A stretch of DNA of 31,399 nt. It comes from a bacterium (GTDB lineage Bacteria; JAJVIF01; JAGGVT01). The stretch covers positions 1 through 31,399 of the forward strand of contig JAGGVT010000173.1 of the NCBI GenBank assembly GCA_021157815.1, written 5' to 3'. Of this stretch, positions 15,425 to 24,074 are shown in pieces. Made by a program: the position numbers and the translations under genes. The notes beneath the pieces were generated by a model that searched no databases, had not been told where the DNA came from, and worked only from the letters and a program-made list of their open reading frames with translations. Positions within the stretch are counted from its first letter, which is position 1. Each line of letters begins with the position of its first letter.

Positions 15425-17529
15425 TGACTTTTACACAGGATGCCATAAACGCCCTTGAACAAAGGCGAATCAGGCCTTACGCGGTTATCGAAACAAAATT
15501 ATCGACTGAAATTCCATCTGATCCCTGGCACGAGATTACATTCACGAATGGCCGATTCGTTCACGACTCGAATGAGTTTTCATCCGAACTGTCGTTCAGG
15601 GCGATTGATCCTGACGGCGATGCGGTCGATCCGTTTCGTGAAGATGCCGGTTTATCGAACTATCTGAGGACCGGATCGCTTATACGCCTTAAAATCGGAA
15701 TCAATTATTTGCACGACGGTTTGGAGGTTACAGAATACCGAATCGGTTTTCAGGGATACATAACGAAACTGAATCCCTTTGTTGATGCCGGATTCTGGGG
15801 TGTCGAGGTAACGGCGCATGACAGGCTGATAAGAGCGCGGGATGCGGTGGCGTCGATAAACAAATGCGCGGACATAATACAAGTTGACAATGAACTTCTC
15901 ACAACGTCTGATAACAAGGTCTATGAGAGCGTCAACGGATACTGGCTTTGCGATATGGTCGTGATTCGTCGTACGCTGAATGGTGAAACCCGGCAGGTTT
16001 CTCCTGAGGAGTATCAAGTATTGGAGCACAACGGCGGCGTTGAGTTTTTCAAATCGCAGAATCCATCGGCGCAGATGCAAGCTGATTACTATCGTTACGA
16101 CGCCTCCAGTTTGCACGTTTCAGAAATAATCAAACTGGCGCTGGAATACGCATCGGATCAGGGCGGTACGGGTTTGACCTCCGGTGATTATGATCTGGCT
16201 GACACATCGCAGAATAATCCCGATGAAACTCAACGCCTTCCAATCGTGAGATTCTGCTGGGATGAAATCGAAGGAGGGCCGATTGAGATTTACAATCATC
16301 TTCTTAACGCAGGATTGATTCCTGATAATCTGAAGTTCTATTACGATCCCGATGATGACAAATGGCGCCTTGAATTTATATATCAAAAGGATGCGAACAA
16401 TCCGCAGACACCAGGTTTTGAGCCTGATTTCGAGGTTATTCGCTCGATGTCTTTCGATGATCCCGCCGATTCGGAGGAATTATTTACGAGGGTCGCGGTA
16501 GTTGGAAAACTGCACGCTCCCAGGAATATCGCGCGTGAGGGAACGATTAACGAATACGCACTGCCGCCCCATCCAGGATGGACCGCTGAATTCAAGTCGC
16601 TGTCGCAAATAGATGGAGCGTCGAATTCTATTGGCAACATAATTGATGGATCGCTGAACACGCAGTTCATGTGGATACTTGGCGACAAAGTCGGTGAGGA
16701 TACAGCGGATGGCGCTATAACACCGGGAACCGAAAACACCGCGATTCCTGAGTTTGATCCTGATCATCCGTACAATGAAATAGCGACATCGTATGTTGAC
16801 CTGGGAGCGATAGTGAAACCGTCTCGTGTGGCTGTTCATATCGGTTCTAACAGGTTTGGCAGCGACAGGAATCCGGGACGTCCCCAGATGCTTGTATCAA
16901 TCGAGGTCGCGAGTAATCTTGCAAATCCCGATGACATGGATGATCCAAACTGGGTTCCGCTTTCAGGCAATGCGTTCAGGATGTCCGTTGACGCGAACGA
17001 ACTGATTGATTTGAATCGTGAGGATTTTCTAATCGAGCGGTTCAGGTATATTCGCGTGAAGTTCCATTTCGGGCTTTATTACAAGTGGAAACCGGAACGG
17101 CGTTTTATTGAATATTCGATAAAGGAGATAACAGTATTCGAAGATGACCGAATTATCGGAACCGACAAGGTTAGCCTGACTCGTTATCCCTCTATATATG
17201 CGCGATACCAGAAGAGGGGATATCGTACTTTCATTCATGAGGATTCATATCTACAGGCTCAGGATGAGGTTGACAATCGCGCGAGTGATTTGCTGGATGA
17301 ACTTGTCCAAAATTATCTTGACAGGGAAACAACGCTGGCGTGGGATCCGCGTTACAGGCTTCATGCGCCATCAACAGTCGGCAGTTTGACTGTTCATGGT
17401 TTGACAATATTGGAAACTGATCCACGATACGCAAGTTCAACATCGAGGCTTGTCAGCAGGATTGAATATGACCTTGACAATTACGTTGTGAAAATCTCAG
17501 GCACGGATTACTTTACGGAGGTGCAATAA
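15424..17529 (+). CDS. Baseplate hub / tail-associated protein with discoidin-like insertion
   Basis: A 701-residue protein. Residues ~1-140 and ~225-375 have the strand order of hub (gp27/Tal-like) proteins, for example FVHDSNEFSSELSFRAID, ITKLNPFVDAGFWGVEVTAHDRLIRARDA and EELFTRVAVVGK. Residues ~385-575 look like an inserted F5/8 type C (discoidin) carbohydrate-binding domain: IGNIIDGSLNTQFMW, SYVDLGAIVKPSRVAVHIG and FRYIRVKFHFG...SIKEITVFE. The hub chain then resumes (SIYARYQKRGYRTFI...) to the end. The start overlaps the previous TGA and the stop joins the next ATG. The domain suggests binding of cell-surface sugars. Confidence 0.75.
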   Translation: MTFTQDAINALEQRRIRPYAVIETKLSTEIPSDPWHEITFTNGRFVHDSNEFSSELSFRAIDPDGDAVDPFREDAGLSNYLRTGSLIRLKIGINYLHDGLEVTEYRIGFQGYITKLNPFVDAGFWGVEVTAHDRLIRARDAVASINKCADIIQVDNELLTTSDNKVYESVNGYWLCDMVVIRRTLNGETRQVSPEEYQVLEHNGGVEFFKSQNPSAQMQADYYRYDASSLHVSEIIKLALEYASDQGGTGLTSGDYDLADTSQNNPDETQRLPIVRFCWDEIEGGPIEIYNHLLNAGLIPDNLKFYYDPDDDKWRLEFIYQKDANNPQTPGFEPDFEVIRSMSFDDPADSEELFTRVAVVGKLHAPRNIAREGTINEYALPPHPGWTAEFKSLSQIDGASNSIGNIIDGSLNTQFMWILGDKVGEDTADGAITPGTENTAIPEFDPDHPYNEIATSYVDLGAIVKPSRVAVHIGSNRFGSDRNPGRPQMLVSIEVASNLANPDDMDDPNWVPLSGNAFRMSVDANELIDLNREDFLIERFRYIRVKFHFGLYYKWKPERRFIEYSIKEITVFEDDRIIGTDKVSLTRYPSIYARYQKRGYRTFIHEDSYLQAQDEVDNRASDLLDELVQNYLDRETTLAWDPRYRLHAPSTVGSLTVHGLTILETDPRYASSTSRLVSRIEYDLDNYVVKISGTDYFTEVQ

Positions 17530-18272
17530 TGTCAGGGCGTAAAACACAGGCGCAGACACTGATTGAACTAATTGACAGGCGGATAAAAAGCGCGCTAAGG
17601 CGACTCGACAGCCGCACGCGTGTTTCAACAGGCAGTAATAGAGGCATCAGCGGAACCGATCCGAAAACCGCTTTCGAGGATGTAAGTTTCATCACGCGTG
17701 ATGACCATCGAGGCGGGGGACACGGCGACCTTCCAAATTCAAGTCCCGCTTTTAATTTGAATTGCGATTTCATTCCAGATGCCGACTGCTCGCGAAACAT
17801 AGGATCAATCATTCGCGCGTGGAAAATATTATTTGCGCAAATCCTTTATCTAAGAGGGAAAAGCGGCTGGATGAAATTGGATGTCGATTATTTTTACAAC
17901 CACATTGCGTTTAAAACTCATGGCAACAAGGTATTTCTGCACGGCTACGGCAATCACCGCATAAAGGATACAGACGGAAAACTGTTGTATCCGAACACAA
18001 TATCAATTCCAATCGCGAGACCGCTTCCATACTCTTCTGATGCTGGTTACACGAGTATAAAATCGTGGCGGGTTGACCCGTGGTATTCGCGTGTTGATAT
18101 CGACAACGAGACCGGCATGGGGTCGCGCAGAAGCTGTGCGGGAGAGGCGTCGCCTTCGAATCCCTGTGTTGAAGCGGAGATTGTGGATACCGGAAATCCG
18201 GTTTCTGTTTACGTTCGGTTTCGAAATTATCTGCCGTATCCGGTGGTGGTTGGAGTCGCGGTTAGTTATTAA
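17529..18272 (+). CDS. Tail-fibre-like protein
   Basis: A 247-residue protein starting in the TAATG overlap with the hub gene. A basic helical N-terminus (TLIELIDRRIKSALRRLDSR) is followed by a loop region and the motif DADCSRNIGSIIRAWKILFA (~90-110), which resembles the short DNLGSxxRxWKxIYA-type repeat of tail fibres. The C-terminal part is strand-rich, ending VYVRFRNYLPYPVVVGVAVSY. Gene order after the hub fits a fibre or tip protein. The role in host recognition is inferred. Confidence 0.6.
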   Translation: MSGRKTQAQTLIELIDRRIKSALRRLDSRTRVSTGSNRGISGTDPKTAFEDVSFITRDDHRGGGHGDLPNSSPAFNLNCDFIPDADCSRNIGSIIRAWKILFAQILYLRGKSGWMKLDVDYFYNHIAFKTHGNKVFLHGYGNHRIKDTDGKLLYPNTISIPIARPLPYSSDAGYTSIKSWRVDPWYSRVDIDNETGMGSRRSCAGEASPSNPCVEAEIVDTGNPVSVYVRFRNYLPYPVVVGVAVSY

Positions 18273-18298
18273 AAGTAAAACAAATAAAGGAGAAAATC

Positions 18299-19666
18299 AT
18301 GGAACGATTATGGAAAAAACAGGCGTTATCGATTTCAACCAACAGGAGCGCTTTTCCGGCGATTGTCGGTAACTTCCAGCGTCAGTCATGCTGGGACGCT
18401 GCCGGCTATGCATATATCCTCACAGCCGAGGATGACGGTGTCGGCGGTACGCTCAGAATCGCGGTTTACAGAAGTGTCAATGGCAACTTCAATTTAAGCG
18501 GCGGATTCACATTCCAGGCGGATACGACAATCGCTAACGGATACAGCCGCAATGAAATCCCAGACCTTGCCGAGTTCTCGGCGCAGCTTAGAAATGACAG
18601 GATTTACATCGCGGCGAATTTCAGTGAAGCGCCGAGTATCGCATCAGGAGTGGTTTTGATCTCGTACGACATCAACGAAAAAACATTTTCACGAGTTGAC
18701 CATCTCGAATCATGCAGCAATCCGGCAACGCCGGTGATTAACTCTGTGGATATCTCGCTGGCATCAAATCGCGCGAATGGGGATATCATCGCAAGCTGGC
18801 TTGAATACGACAGCGACAGCAATCCGACAGTTTTGCTTCGGCGATACCTGCGTGAAATGCTCCCTAAATTCAATTCGGACGGCGCTGGCGGAGTCGGGTT
18901 CATCGATGACAACGTGAATTTTACCACGCTTAGTTACCCGTCCTTTCTGAACAATTTCGATGGCGACAGCGAATTATGGGGCGTTTTAAAACTCCATGAC
19001 CAAACGTTTAATGCGCAGTATTTACTTGCCAACCTGCCGCGAGGGCTTATTAGAGGGCCGTCTCTGCCGCCGAACGATATCACTCTTGGCGCGAGCAACG
19101 GACGGCCGTTTGGAAATTTCAAAGCTCTTTACAATGCGAAATATAATATCGAGGCGCTTGCTCACTGGCGCAGGCTGGATCCACCGAAAGCGGGATGGGA
19201 ACTTGATTTCGGAGTGCGTGGAACGGAGGGAATCTACAAGACGTTCCAGATTGTCGAATTTGACTATTCAAATCTTGGACTTACAAACGTGCTTCTTGAA
19301 ATTCCGAATGTCTATCCCGAGGTTCTGCTGATACTCGATGATCAGGGCGGCGTGTATGTTATTGGAAGTTATCCCGATCCGGGAAGCCGACCGTTAACGG
19401 GATTAGCGGGAGCCGGGCGAATCGACAACCCGTATTATAATATAGCGATGGCGTATTGGGCACTCGATGATTTTGACGACCTTTCCGGTGCGAATTATGA
19501 AACAGTCTGGAACGGCCGATCAACACAGACACAGATGCGAAACCTAAACGCGCCGGATATTTTTCCCGCCGGCGATTCATCGACAATTAGATCATCACGC
19601 CTGTTTATCTCATGTGTCGATGCGTTGAATGACCCAACCGGAAAGGCTGTTCTATACAGGGATTAG
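18299..19666 (+). CDS. 455-aa beta-rich putative receptor-binding or tail-tip protein
   Basis: The protein is almost entirely strand and turn, with segments such as DGVGGTLRIAVYRS, NGDIIASWLEYDSDSNPTVLLRRY and GGVYVIGSYPDPGS that resemble the ~60-residue blades of a propeller (sialidase-like). No catalytic motif is evident. AAAGGAG lies 8 nt before the ATG. The late position after the fibre gene suits a receptor-binding or tip protein. It is intact. The family is not recognised. Confidence 0.6.
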   Translation: MERLWKKQALSISTNRSAFPAIVGNFQRQSCWDAAGYAYILTAEDDGVGGTLRIAVYRSVNGNFNLSGGFTFQADTTIANGYSRNEIPDLAEFSAQLRNDRIYIAANFSEAPSIASGVVLISYDINEKTFSRVDHLESCSNPATPVINSVDISLASNRANGDIIASWLEYDSDSNPTVLLRRYLREMLPKFNSDGAGGVGFIDDNVNFTTLSYPSFLNNFDGDSELWGVLKLHDQTFNAQYLLANLPRGLIRGPSLPPNDITLGASNGRPFGNFKALYNAKYNIEALAHWRRLDPPKAGWELDFGVRGTEGIYKTFQIVEFDYSNLGLTNVLLEIPNVYPEVLLILDDQGGVYVIGSYPDPGSRPLTGLAGAGRIDNPYYNIAMAYWALDDFDDLSGANYETVWNGRSTQTQMRNLNAPDIFPAGDSSTIRSSRLFISCVDALNDPTGKAVLYRD

Positions 19667-19678
19667 GAGGGAGGCGCC

Positions 19679-19933
19679 ATGAATCCGAGCTTTGTAGAGG
19701 AACTGTTTTTTAGAATCGAGGAGCGGTTGAATTCGCTTGATAACGAAATTCACGAGATGCGTGTCGAGATATCGCATATAAACGGTGAAATCAAGCGATG
19801 TGCGAAATGCAGTGCCGAGATGGAGAATGTCCGGCGCTATGTCTGGGTTGGGCGTGGAATCGTGCTTGCTGTGTGGGGCTTCGTTATTACTGTTGTGAAC
19901 GTGCTTATTGGCAAATGGATAAATGTAAATTAG
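19679..19933 (+). CDS. Holin- or XhlA-like small membrane protein
   Basis: An 84-residue protein with GGAGG 8 nt before the ATG. Residues ~8-50 are a charged coiled-coil (EELFFRIEERLNSLDNEIHEM), including a C41xxC44, and residues ~57-79 form one transmembrane helix (WVGRGIVLAVWGFVITVVNVLIG). This coiled-coil plus C-terminal helix layout is that of XhlA/holin-associated proteins encoded at the end of tail operons. No endolysin gene is found nearby, so its lytic role is uncertain. Confidence 0.6.
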   Translation: MNPSFVEELFFRIEERLNSLDNEIHEMRVEISHINGEIKRCAKCSAEMENVRRYVWVGRGIVLAVWGFVITVVNVLIGKWINVN

Positions 19934-19965
19934 GAATTTAAAACAAAATAAAGGAGGCATTGCTT

Positions 19966-20226
19966 ATGTCCGCATTGTCAAAGTTACTAAAGAAAATCAT
20001 CCTGTGGCTTCTGGGGAATGGCCGTATCGAATTCCTGCTCGAAGTCGCAAGGAGAGTTGTATCAAGGCTTGATCATCGCGATGACCTTGATTCCGAGAAA
20101 AAGCGCGAGGAGGCGAAGAAGGAGATTCGCGAGAAGCTAAAAGAGCTCGGCCGTGATTTCTCGAACCACATGATTAACCTTGCGATTGAGATGGCACTGG
20201 TTGAATTTCGCGAAGAGTTGGATTGA
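19966..20226 (+). CDS. Small helical protein, last gene of virion operon
   Basis: An 86-residue protein. AAGGAGG ends 8 nt before the ATG at 19966 (an in-frame TTG at 19960 is less likely). An amphipathic or hydrophobic N-terminal helix (LSKLLKKIILWLLGNG) is followed by a highly charged helix (~residues 36-63, EKKREEAKKEIREKLKELG) and a second apolar helix. It has no recognised family. The position after the holin-like gene suggests a membrane-associated accessory role. The operon terminator follows 40 bp later. Confidence 0.6.
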   Translation: MSALSKLLKKIILWLLGNGRIEFLLEVARRVVSRLDHRDDLDSEKKREEAKKEIREKLKELGRDFSNHMINLAIEMALVEFREELD

Positions 20227-20266
20227 GATTGTGCGCGTGAGATGGGGATAAACAATGGCGGTATGG

Positions 20267-20296
20267 AGCAGAGGGCTAAATCCCTCTGCTATTTTG
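20267..20296. terminator. Bidirectional hairpin terminator of virion operon
   Basis: AGCAGAGGG and CCCTCTGCT form a perfect 9-bp stem around CTAAAT, followed by ATTTTGTT. It lies between the plus-strand virion operon and the convergent lipoprotein gene (stop at 20307). Confidence 0.75.
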
Positions 20297-20306
20297 TTGA
20301 TAATAT

Positions 20307-21134
20307 TTATTGCTTAATCCACTTTTTGGATATTTCGTTTATCGCCTGGTGCATGTTGTCTGTGATATCAATATCGGTGTAGTCGAGGCAAAGGGCGATA
20401 TATGCCAGCGCCGATGCCGCGGACGCCGCATCATCGAATGACTTTACAGTGTTAAGCGCGTTTTCGAATTCGCTGTTGTCTGCCTGACTTTCAGCATCGA
20501 TACAGGTGTTGTCAATCCGTTCAAGAATATCAAGTATCGTGTTGTCGCCAATGTCAGTGATGCTGAAATCCTTTCGAATGTCATCCATGATTAGTTTTGA
20601 CTGCTCCGCAATCTCAGGCGCTTTTTCCAGGTCGCCCGTATTTTTATAGCACGACGCGATTCGTGACAGAATTGATGCTTTATCCAGCGATGCCTCCATT
20701 TGATTACATATTCCCAATGCCTGATTCAACGTTTCTATTGACATGTCCTTTTCATGGAAGATGAGCATTGAATTAGCGATACTTGTCAAAGCTCTCGACT
20801 TGAGAAAAGCGTCATCGATTTCATTTGCGATATCCACGGCTTTGTTGTAACGGGCTGCATCGGCGAGCCTTTCAGCGATTAGCATAAGCAAAATCGCGCG
20901 CTCGCTTGAATCGTTCAGGTTACGCGCGACTGAAATGGACAAATCCCAAATAACGAAATCCTGGTTAACCTCATCAATAACCTGAGTGGATTCATTTTGC
21001 GTTTCAGAATTTGAAAGCGTTTCTTTGACAGTTTCGTTGTTGTTTGTGCAACCGATTTTAATCGTCGCGATAAGGAAAAATGCGATGCAAGCGATAATGA
21101 ATTTCACGTGTTTTCTTCTTCGGTGATAAATCAT
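20307..21134 (-). CDS. Exported TPR-like protein
   Basis: A 275-residue protein with an N-terminal signal region (KFIIACIAFFLIATIKIGC). The cysteine could be a lipidation site, although the lysine at -3 is unusual for a lipobox. The mature part is helical with tetratricopeptide-like repeats (RAILLMLIAERLADAARYNK, then similar stretches at ~115 and ~155). The start at 21134 lies 9 bp after the ftcD stop; its ribosome site is weak and a GTG at 21107 is an alternative. It is probably co-transcribed with ftcD. It may be a scaffold for protein contacts; the partner is unknown. Confidence 0.75.
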   Translation of the reverse strand: MIYHRRRKHVKFIIACIAFFLIATIKIGCTNNNETVKETLSNSETQNESTQVIDEVNQDFVIWDLSISVARNLNDSSERAILLMLIAERLADAARYNKAVDIANEIDDAFLKSRALTSIANSMLIFHEKDMSIETLNQALGICNQMEASLDKASILSRIASCYKNTGDLEKAPEIAEQSKLIMDDIRKDFSITDIGDNTILDILERIDNTCIDAESQADNSEFENALNTVKSFDDAASAASALAYIALCLDYTDIDITDNMHQAINEISKKWIKQ

Positions 21135-21143
21135 TCCTGATGA

Positions 21144-22682
21144 TTAATCATCTTCAAGAATGGTTGTAATCGAATTAATCGCGCGCTTATATAATTTCTC
21201 ACCCTCGGAGCGGATTTGATTCGCGCGATTCTCAATCTCGGACTGCTTGTCGTCATCGCCGATTCCGCTGACGTTGATCATGACATTCATATATGCGCAC
21301 ATGATGCTGTTCATCGCATGGGAGATAGCGCTGCCTGTATCGGATAGCGCATTTTTAGTGCCCTTGGTGATTAGGTGTTCGAGAAGTATCATCGCCTCAA
21401 GCGATTTTTCCATTACGGACAACGGGCTTTGGGTCGCAACAAGCGTAGCTTTCCGGCGTTCCTTTTTACGGATAGCTTTTTCCTCATCTGTTTTCTTTGG
21501 CAGTTTGCCTGCCGCCATTATCAGATCGAAAGCGTCGGAGTCAGCTTTGATAGCGTAGAAAAGATCCTCTTTAAGCGTTTCAAATTTCTCGACCATCGAC
21601 ATCAATTCGCCTTCATGCGGCTTGAATTTCTTCTTGCCGAAAGTAAGGCGGCACACCATCGCGCCCAGGCTTGCCGCGATTGATCCGCTAAGCGCGGCGC
21701 ACGAACCGCCGCCGGGAGCGGGAGCATCGGATGCCAGAACGTTCAAAAAGGGATAAGGGCTTTTCAGCGGATCGTTTTTCATAAGGTCGAGTTTCTTCTC
21801 GATTATCTGTTCGTTCTCATCGAAATTGGCGATCTTAAAAGAGTCCACAAAAGCCTCGTTGATTGCTTTTTGTGGAATGAGTCCGACAATTTCACTTTCC
21901 TTTATTTCATAGCCTAACAAATGAGCCATCCGTGAGATTTTCTCGAACGTTTTCCACAAGCCTGTTACGCGGTAATCGGTCATGTTCATAGAGACCTGCG
22001 ACAGTTTACGGTCTGTAAGGGCGAATCCAAGCCCCTTGACTTCAGGAAATCCACCGCTTCGCGAGCGAACTGTTTTTGCAACCACCTTAGCGACTTTCGT
22101 TTTATCAGTGTCGATATTCACATTGAAAGCGATAAGGAAAAACCGCGCGCCGATTGCAATGCAGCCCGCGGTCGGATGAATTTTATTGGGGCCGTAATCC
22201 GGAACGTGGCTTGGGCTTTTTCCAATTTTATCGCGAAGGCCCTCGAATTGCCCCTCACGGACTTTCGCCAGATTCTGCCTGTCATCGCGAGTGGCGGCTG
22301 CCTCATATAAGTACACGGGAATCCCCAATTCCTCGCCGACTCTCGCGCCAAGCATGTTTGCAAGTTCAATGCAATCCTCTGTTGTAGCGCCTTCCAATGG
22401 GATGAACGGGCAGACATCGCAGGCGCCCATTCTCGGATGCGCTCCCTCGTGTTTTGTCAAATCTATTAATTCACTGGCGCGTTTTATCACACGGAAAGCA
22501 GCCTCGACAGCGGCGTCATAATCAGCGATGAATGTTATTACCGCGCGATTGTGGTCAGCGTCGTGCTCCTCTTCAAGAAGATTCGCGCCCGGGACGGTTT
22601 CAATCTGCGAAATGACATCCTCGATTACCTCTATACGTCTGCCTTCTGATATATTCGGTACACATTCAATGAGCTTTTTCAT
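21144..22682 (-). CDS. ftcD: Glutamate formimidoyltransferase / formimidoyl-THF cyclodeaminase (fused)
   Basis: A 512-residue bifunctional cytoplasmic enzyme of histidine breakdown and one-carbon metabolism. It transfers the formimino group of N-formiminoglutamate to tetrahydrofolate, then releases ammonia to form methenyl-THF. The N-terminal transferase domain (residues 1-300) has CVPNISEG, DADHNRAVITF and AHPRMGACDVCPFIP with the catalytic histidine at H82. The C-terminal cyclodeaminase (305-512) starts YPFLNVLASDAPAPGGGS. In many bacteria the two are separate genes; here they are fused, as in animals and some bacteria. An AGAGG precedes the ATG. Other histidine-degradation genes are not in the window. 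Confidence 0.95.
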   Translation of the reverse strand: MKKLIECVPNISEGRRIEVIEDVISQIETVPGANLLEEEHDADHNRAVITFIADYDAAVEAAFRVIKRASELIDLTKHEGAHPRMGACDVCPFIPLEGATTEDCIELANMLGARVGEELGIPVYLYEAAATRDDRQNLAKVREGQFEGLRDKIGKSPSHVPDYGPNKIHPTAGCIAIGARFFLIAFNVNIDTDKTKVAKVVAKTVRSRSGGFPEVKGLGFALTDRKLSQVSMNMTDYRVTGLWKTFEKISRMAHLLGYEIKESEIVGLIPQKAINEAFVDSFKIANFDENEQIIEKKLDLMKNDPLKSPYPFLNVLASDAPAPGGGSCAALSGSIAASLGAMVCRLTFGKKKFKPHEGELMSMVEKFETLKEDLFYAIKADSDAFDLIMAAGKLPKKTDEEKAIRKKERRKATLVATQSPLSVMEKSLEAMILLEHLITKGTKNALSDTGSAISHAMNSIMCAYMNVMINVSGIGDDDKQSEIENRANQIRSEGEKLYKRAINSITTILEDD

Positions 22683-22734
22683 CGCAAGCCTCTAAGGTGA
22701 AAATTCGGGAATTTATTACTATAAAGAAACCAAG

Positions 22735-22763
22735 AGTTTATCGAACGAGGTTGATGAAATCAA
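22735..22763 (-). promoter_or_regulatory. Candidate promoter of ftcD operon
   Basis: TTGATT (22763-22758) and TAAACT (22740-22735) are 17 nt apart on the minus strand, giving a ~45-nt leader before the ftcD ATG. The arm of a palindromic repeat begins 5 bp upstream of the -35. Confidence 0.45.
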
Positions 22764-22767
22764 GTGA

Positions 22768-23074
22768 AATCGTAGCGCTGGCGTCCCGCCGGCTGTGTCA
22801 CCTGCGTCCCGCAGGCAAATTAAAACTCGCTTTTTTATCATGCCCCTCTTCGACATTGCTCAGAGTCTTCGATGAGACTGGGGCGATAAAGCCAGCGAGA
22901 CTGGGTTGTTGAAAAAGCAGATTTCCCCCGTAACACGGTCATGCCTTTATAGGAAAATGTAAATCAAACCCAACAAACATCACAGGCATGCCGGGGTCCC
23001 GCGTAAATAGCCACTTCCCCGGAATGCCTGCGGGACGCAGGCGACACAGCCGGCGGGACGCCAGCGCTACGATT
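22768..23074. repeat. Element with 50-bp terminal inverted repeats
   Basis: Arms at 22768-22817 and 23025-23074 are reverse complements at 49 of 50 positions. Each arm is itself two small palindromes (GCTGGCG-TCC-CGCCGGC with a wobble, and CCTGCG-TCC-CGCAGG). The ~207-bp interior holds no gene and contains GTTGAAAAA and GGCATGCCGGGG segments also seen near 24280 and 12074. The whole fills the 407-bp gap between ftcD and the next gene. It looks like a MITE- or REP-type element. Confidence 0.88.
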
Positions 23075-23089
23075 ACCAATGAGTGGATT

Positions 23090-24001
23090 CTATTTAAGCA
23101 GCTTCTTCAACGGTAACGTTTCTGACAGGCCTTCAGTGTTGCCACTTAGAACGATAACAACATTGTCATGCGTGCCATCCTTGTCAACGTCCATGTAATA
23201 ATCAGGTTTTGATGAATATTCAGGATTATTCGCGCCGTAGCCAATCAGATAGTAATTAATTGTTTTGCCTTTGCTAATCACCGCTATATATGAAAAATTG
23301 CCCTCTTTGCCGGATGATGTGAACTTGATATCCCGCATCGGAACTTTGTTTTCAGAAAGCGGATTATCAGGAAACTTCTTCATGTAGCTAGTATCAATCA
23401 GCGTTTGGATATCATCCGGATATTGATTCTCGTTTTCGTAGGCGTAACGGTCAACCGCGTTTTGGATTGTCAGCACGTTATTTTTTACCTGTATCTCTTT
23501 GCGTTCAATCTCATCCCACGCCATTCTGGGGATTATTACGGCAAGAGCGATGTAGTGCGGGATTAAAAGCGCCAGTCCGATTGTTTTAACAACAGCGGCC
23601 CATGATTGATTCCGCGCGGCGAATCCAGCGATGATACAGATTATCGGAAAAATGGCGAGAATCGCGATTGGAACGATAGGGGGAATTCCGATTGATGGTT
23701 TTGTATTTACAAAATAACAGAGAATGATAAAAGCGTGAAGGAATACTGCCGAGAAGCCGATGATAAGAACCTCGCCGGAGCCTCTTCTATCCCTGCCAGC
23801 GAAACCCATTATCAGGCATCCGATTGAACCGACAATAAAAAGCAGGTAGGACATCAGGATAAATCCAATCCGCGTGCCTGAATCGAGGCCATCTGCTAGA
23901 ACAACCGGTTCTGTGCTTGCTGCGGTTTCGGTTTGTTTTTGCTTTTCGCGTATTTCCTGCTGGAAACTTTTTTTCTTTTTCTTTTTTGGTTTCTTTGCCA
24001 T
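23090..24001 (-). CDS. Four-helix membrane protein with pseudopilin-like C-terminus
   Basis: A 303-residue protein. The ATG at 24001 has GGAG upstream and begins with a poly-lysine stretch (AKKPKKKKKKS), so it is preferred over a longer frame. Four transmembrane helices span about residues 44-66, 76-97, 108-126 and 137-157. The soluble C-terminal part (165-303) resembles a type II secretion pseudopilin head: VLTIQNAVDRYAYENENQYPDDIQTLIDTSYMKKFPDNPLS and later YYMDVDKDGTHDN. It lacks the usual N-terminal prepilin signal, so the domain is tethered by the helix bundle. Function unknown. It has no operon partner. Confidence 0.75.
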   Translation of the reverse strand: MAKKPKKKKKKSFQQEIREKQKQTETAASTEPVVLADGLDSGTRIGFILMSYLLFIVGSIGCLIMGFAGRDRRGSGEVLIIGFSAVFLHAFIILCYFVNTKPSIGIPPIVPIAILAIFPIICIIAGFAARNQSWAAVVKTIGLALLIPHYIALAVIIPRMAWDEIERKEIQVKNNVLTIQNAVDRYAYENENQYPDDIQTLIDTSYMKKFPDNPLSENKVPMRDIKFTSSGKEGNFSYIAVISKGKTINYYLIGYGANNPEYSSKPDYYMDVDKDGTHDNVVIVLSGNTEGLSETLPLKKLLK

Positions 24002-24074
24002 GATTAACTCCGAGTGGAAAATATAACATATTGTGGGCGTTTCACCCATACAAGGCGAGGGCGCAGCAAGGAAT

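Noticed and set aside
4464-20296. att sites or direct repeats marking prophage ends
   Set aside because: No direct repeat pair bordering the cluster and no integrase or tRNA gene was found by eye; only dispersed palindromic repeats are shared.
22697-22912. 71-aa plus-strand open frame
   Set aside because: It covers the ftcD promoter and the terminal inverted repeat of the element; no ribosome site.
22768-23074. Insertion sequence with transposase
   Set aside because: The 207-bp interior has no open frame long enough for a transposase; kept as a non-coding palindromic element.
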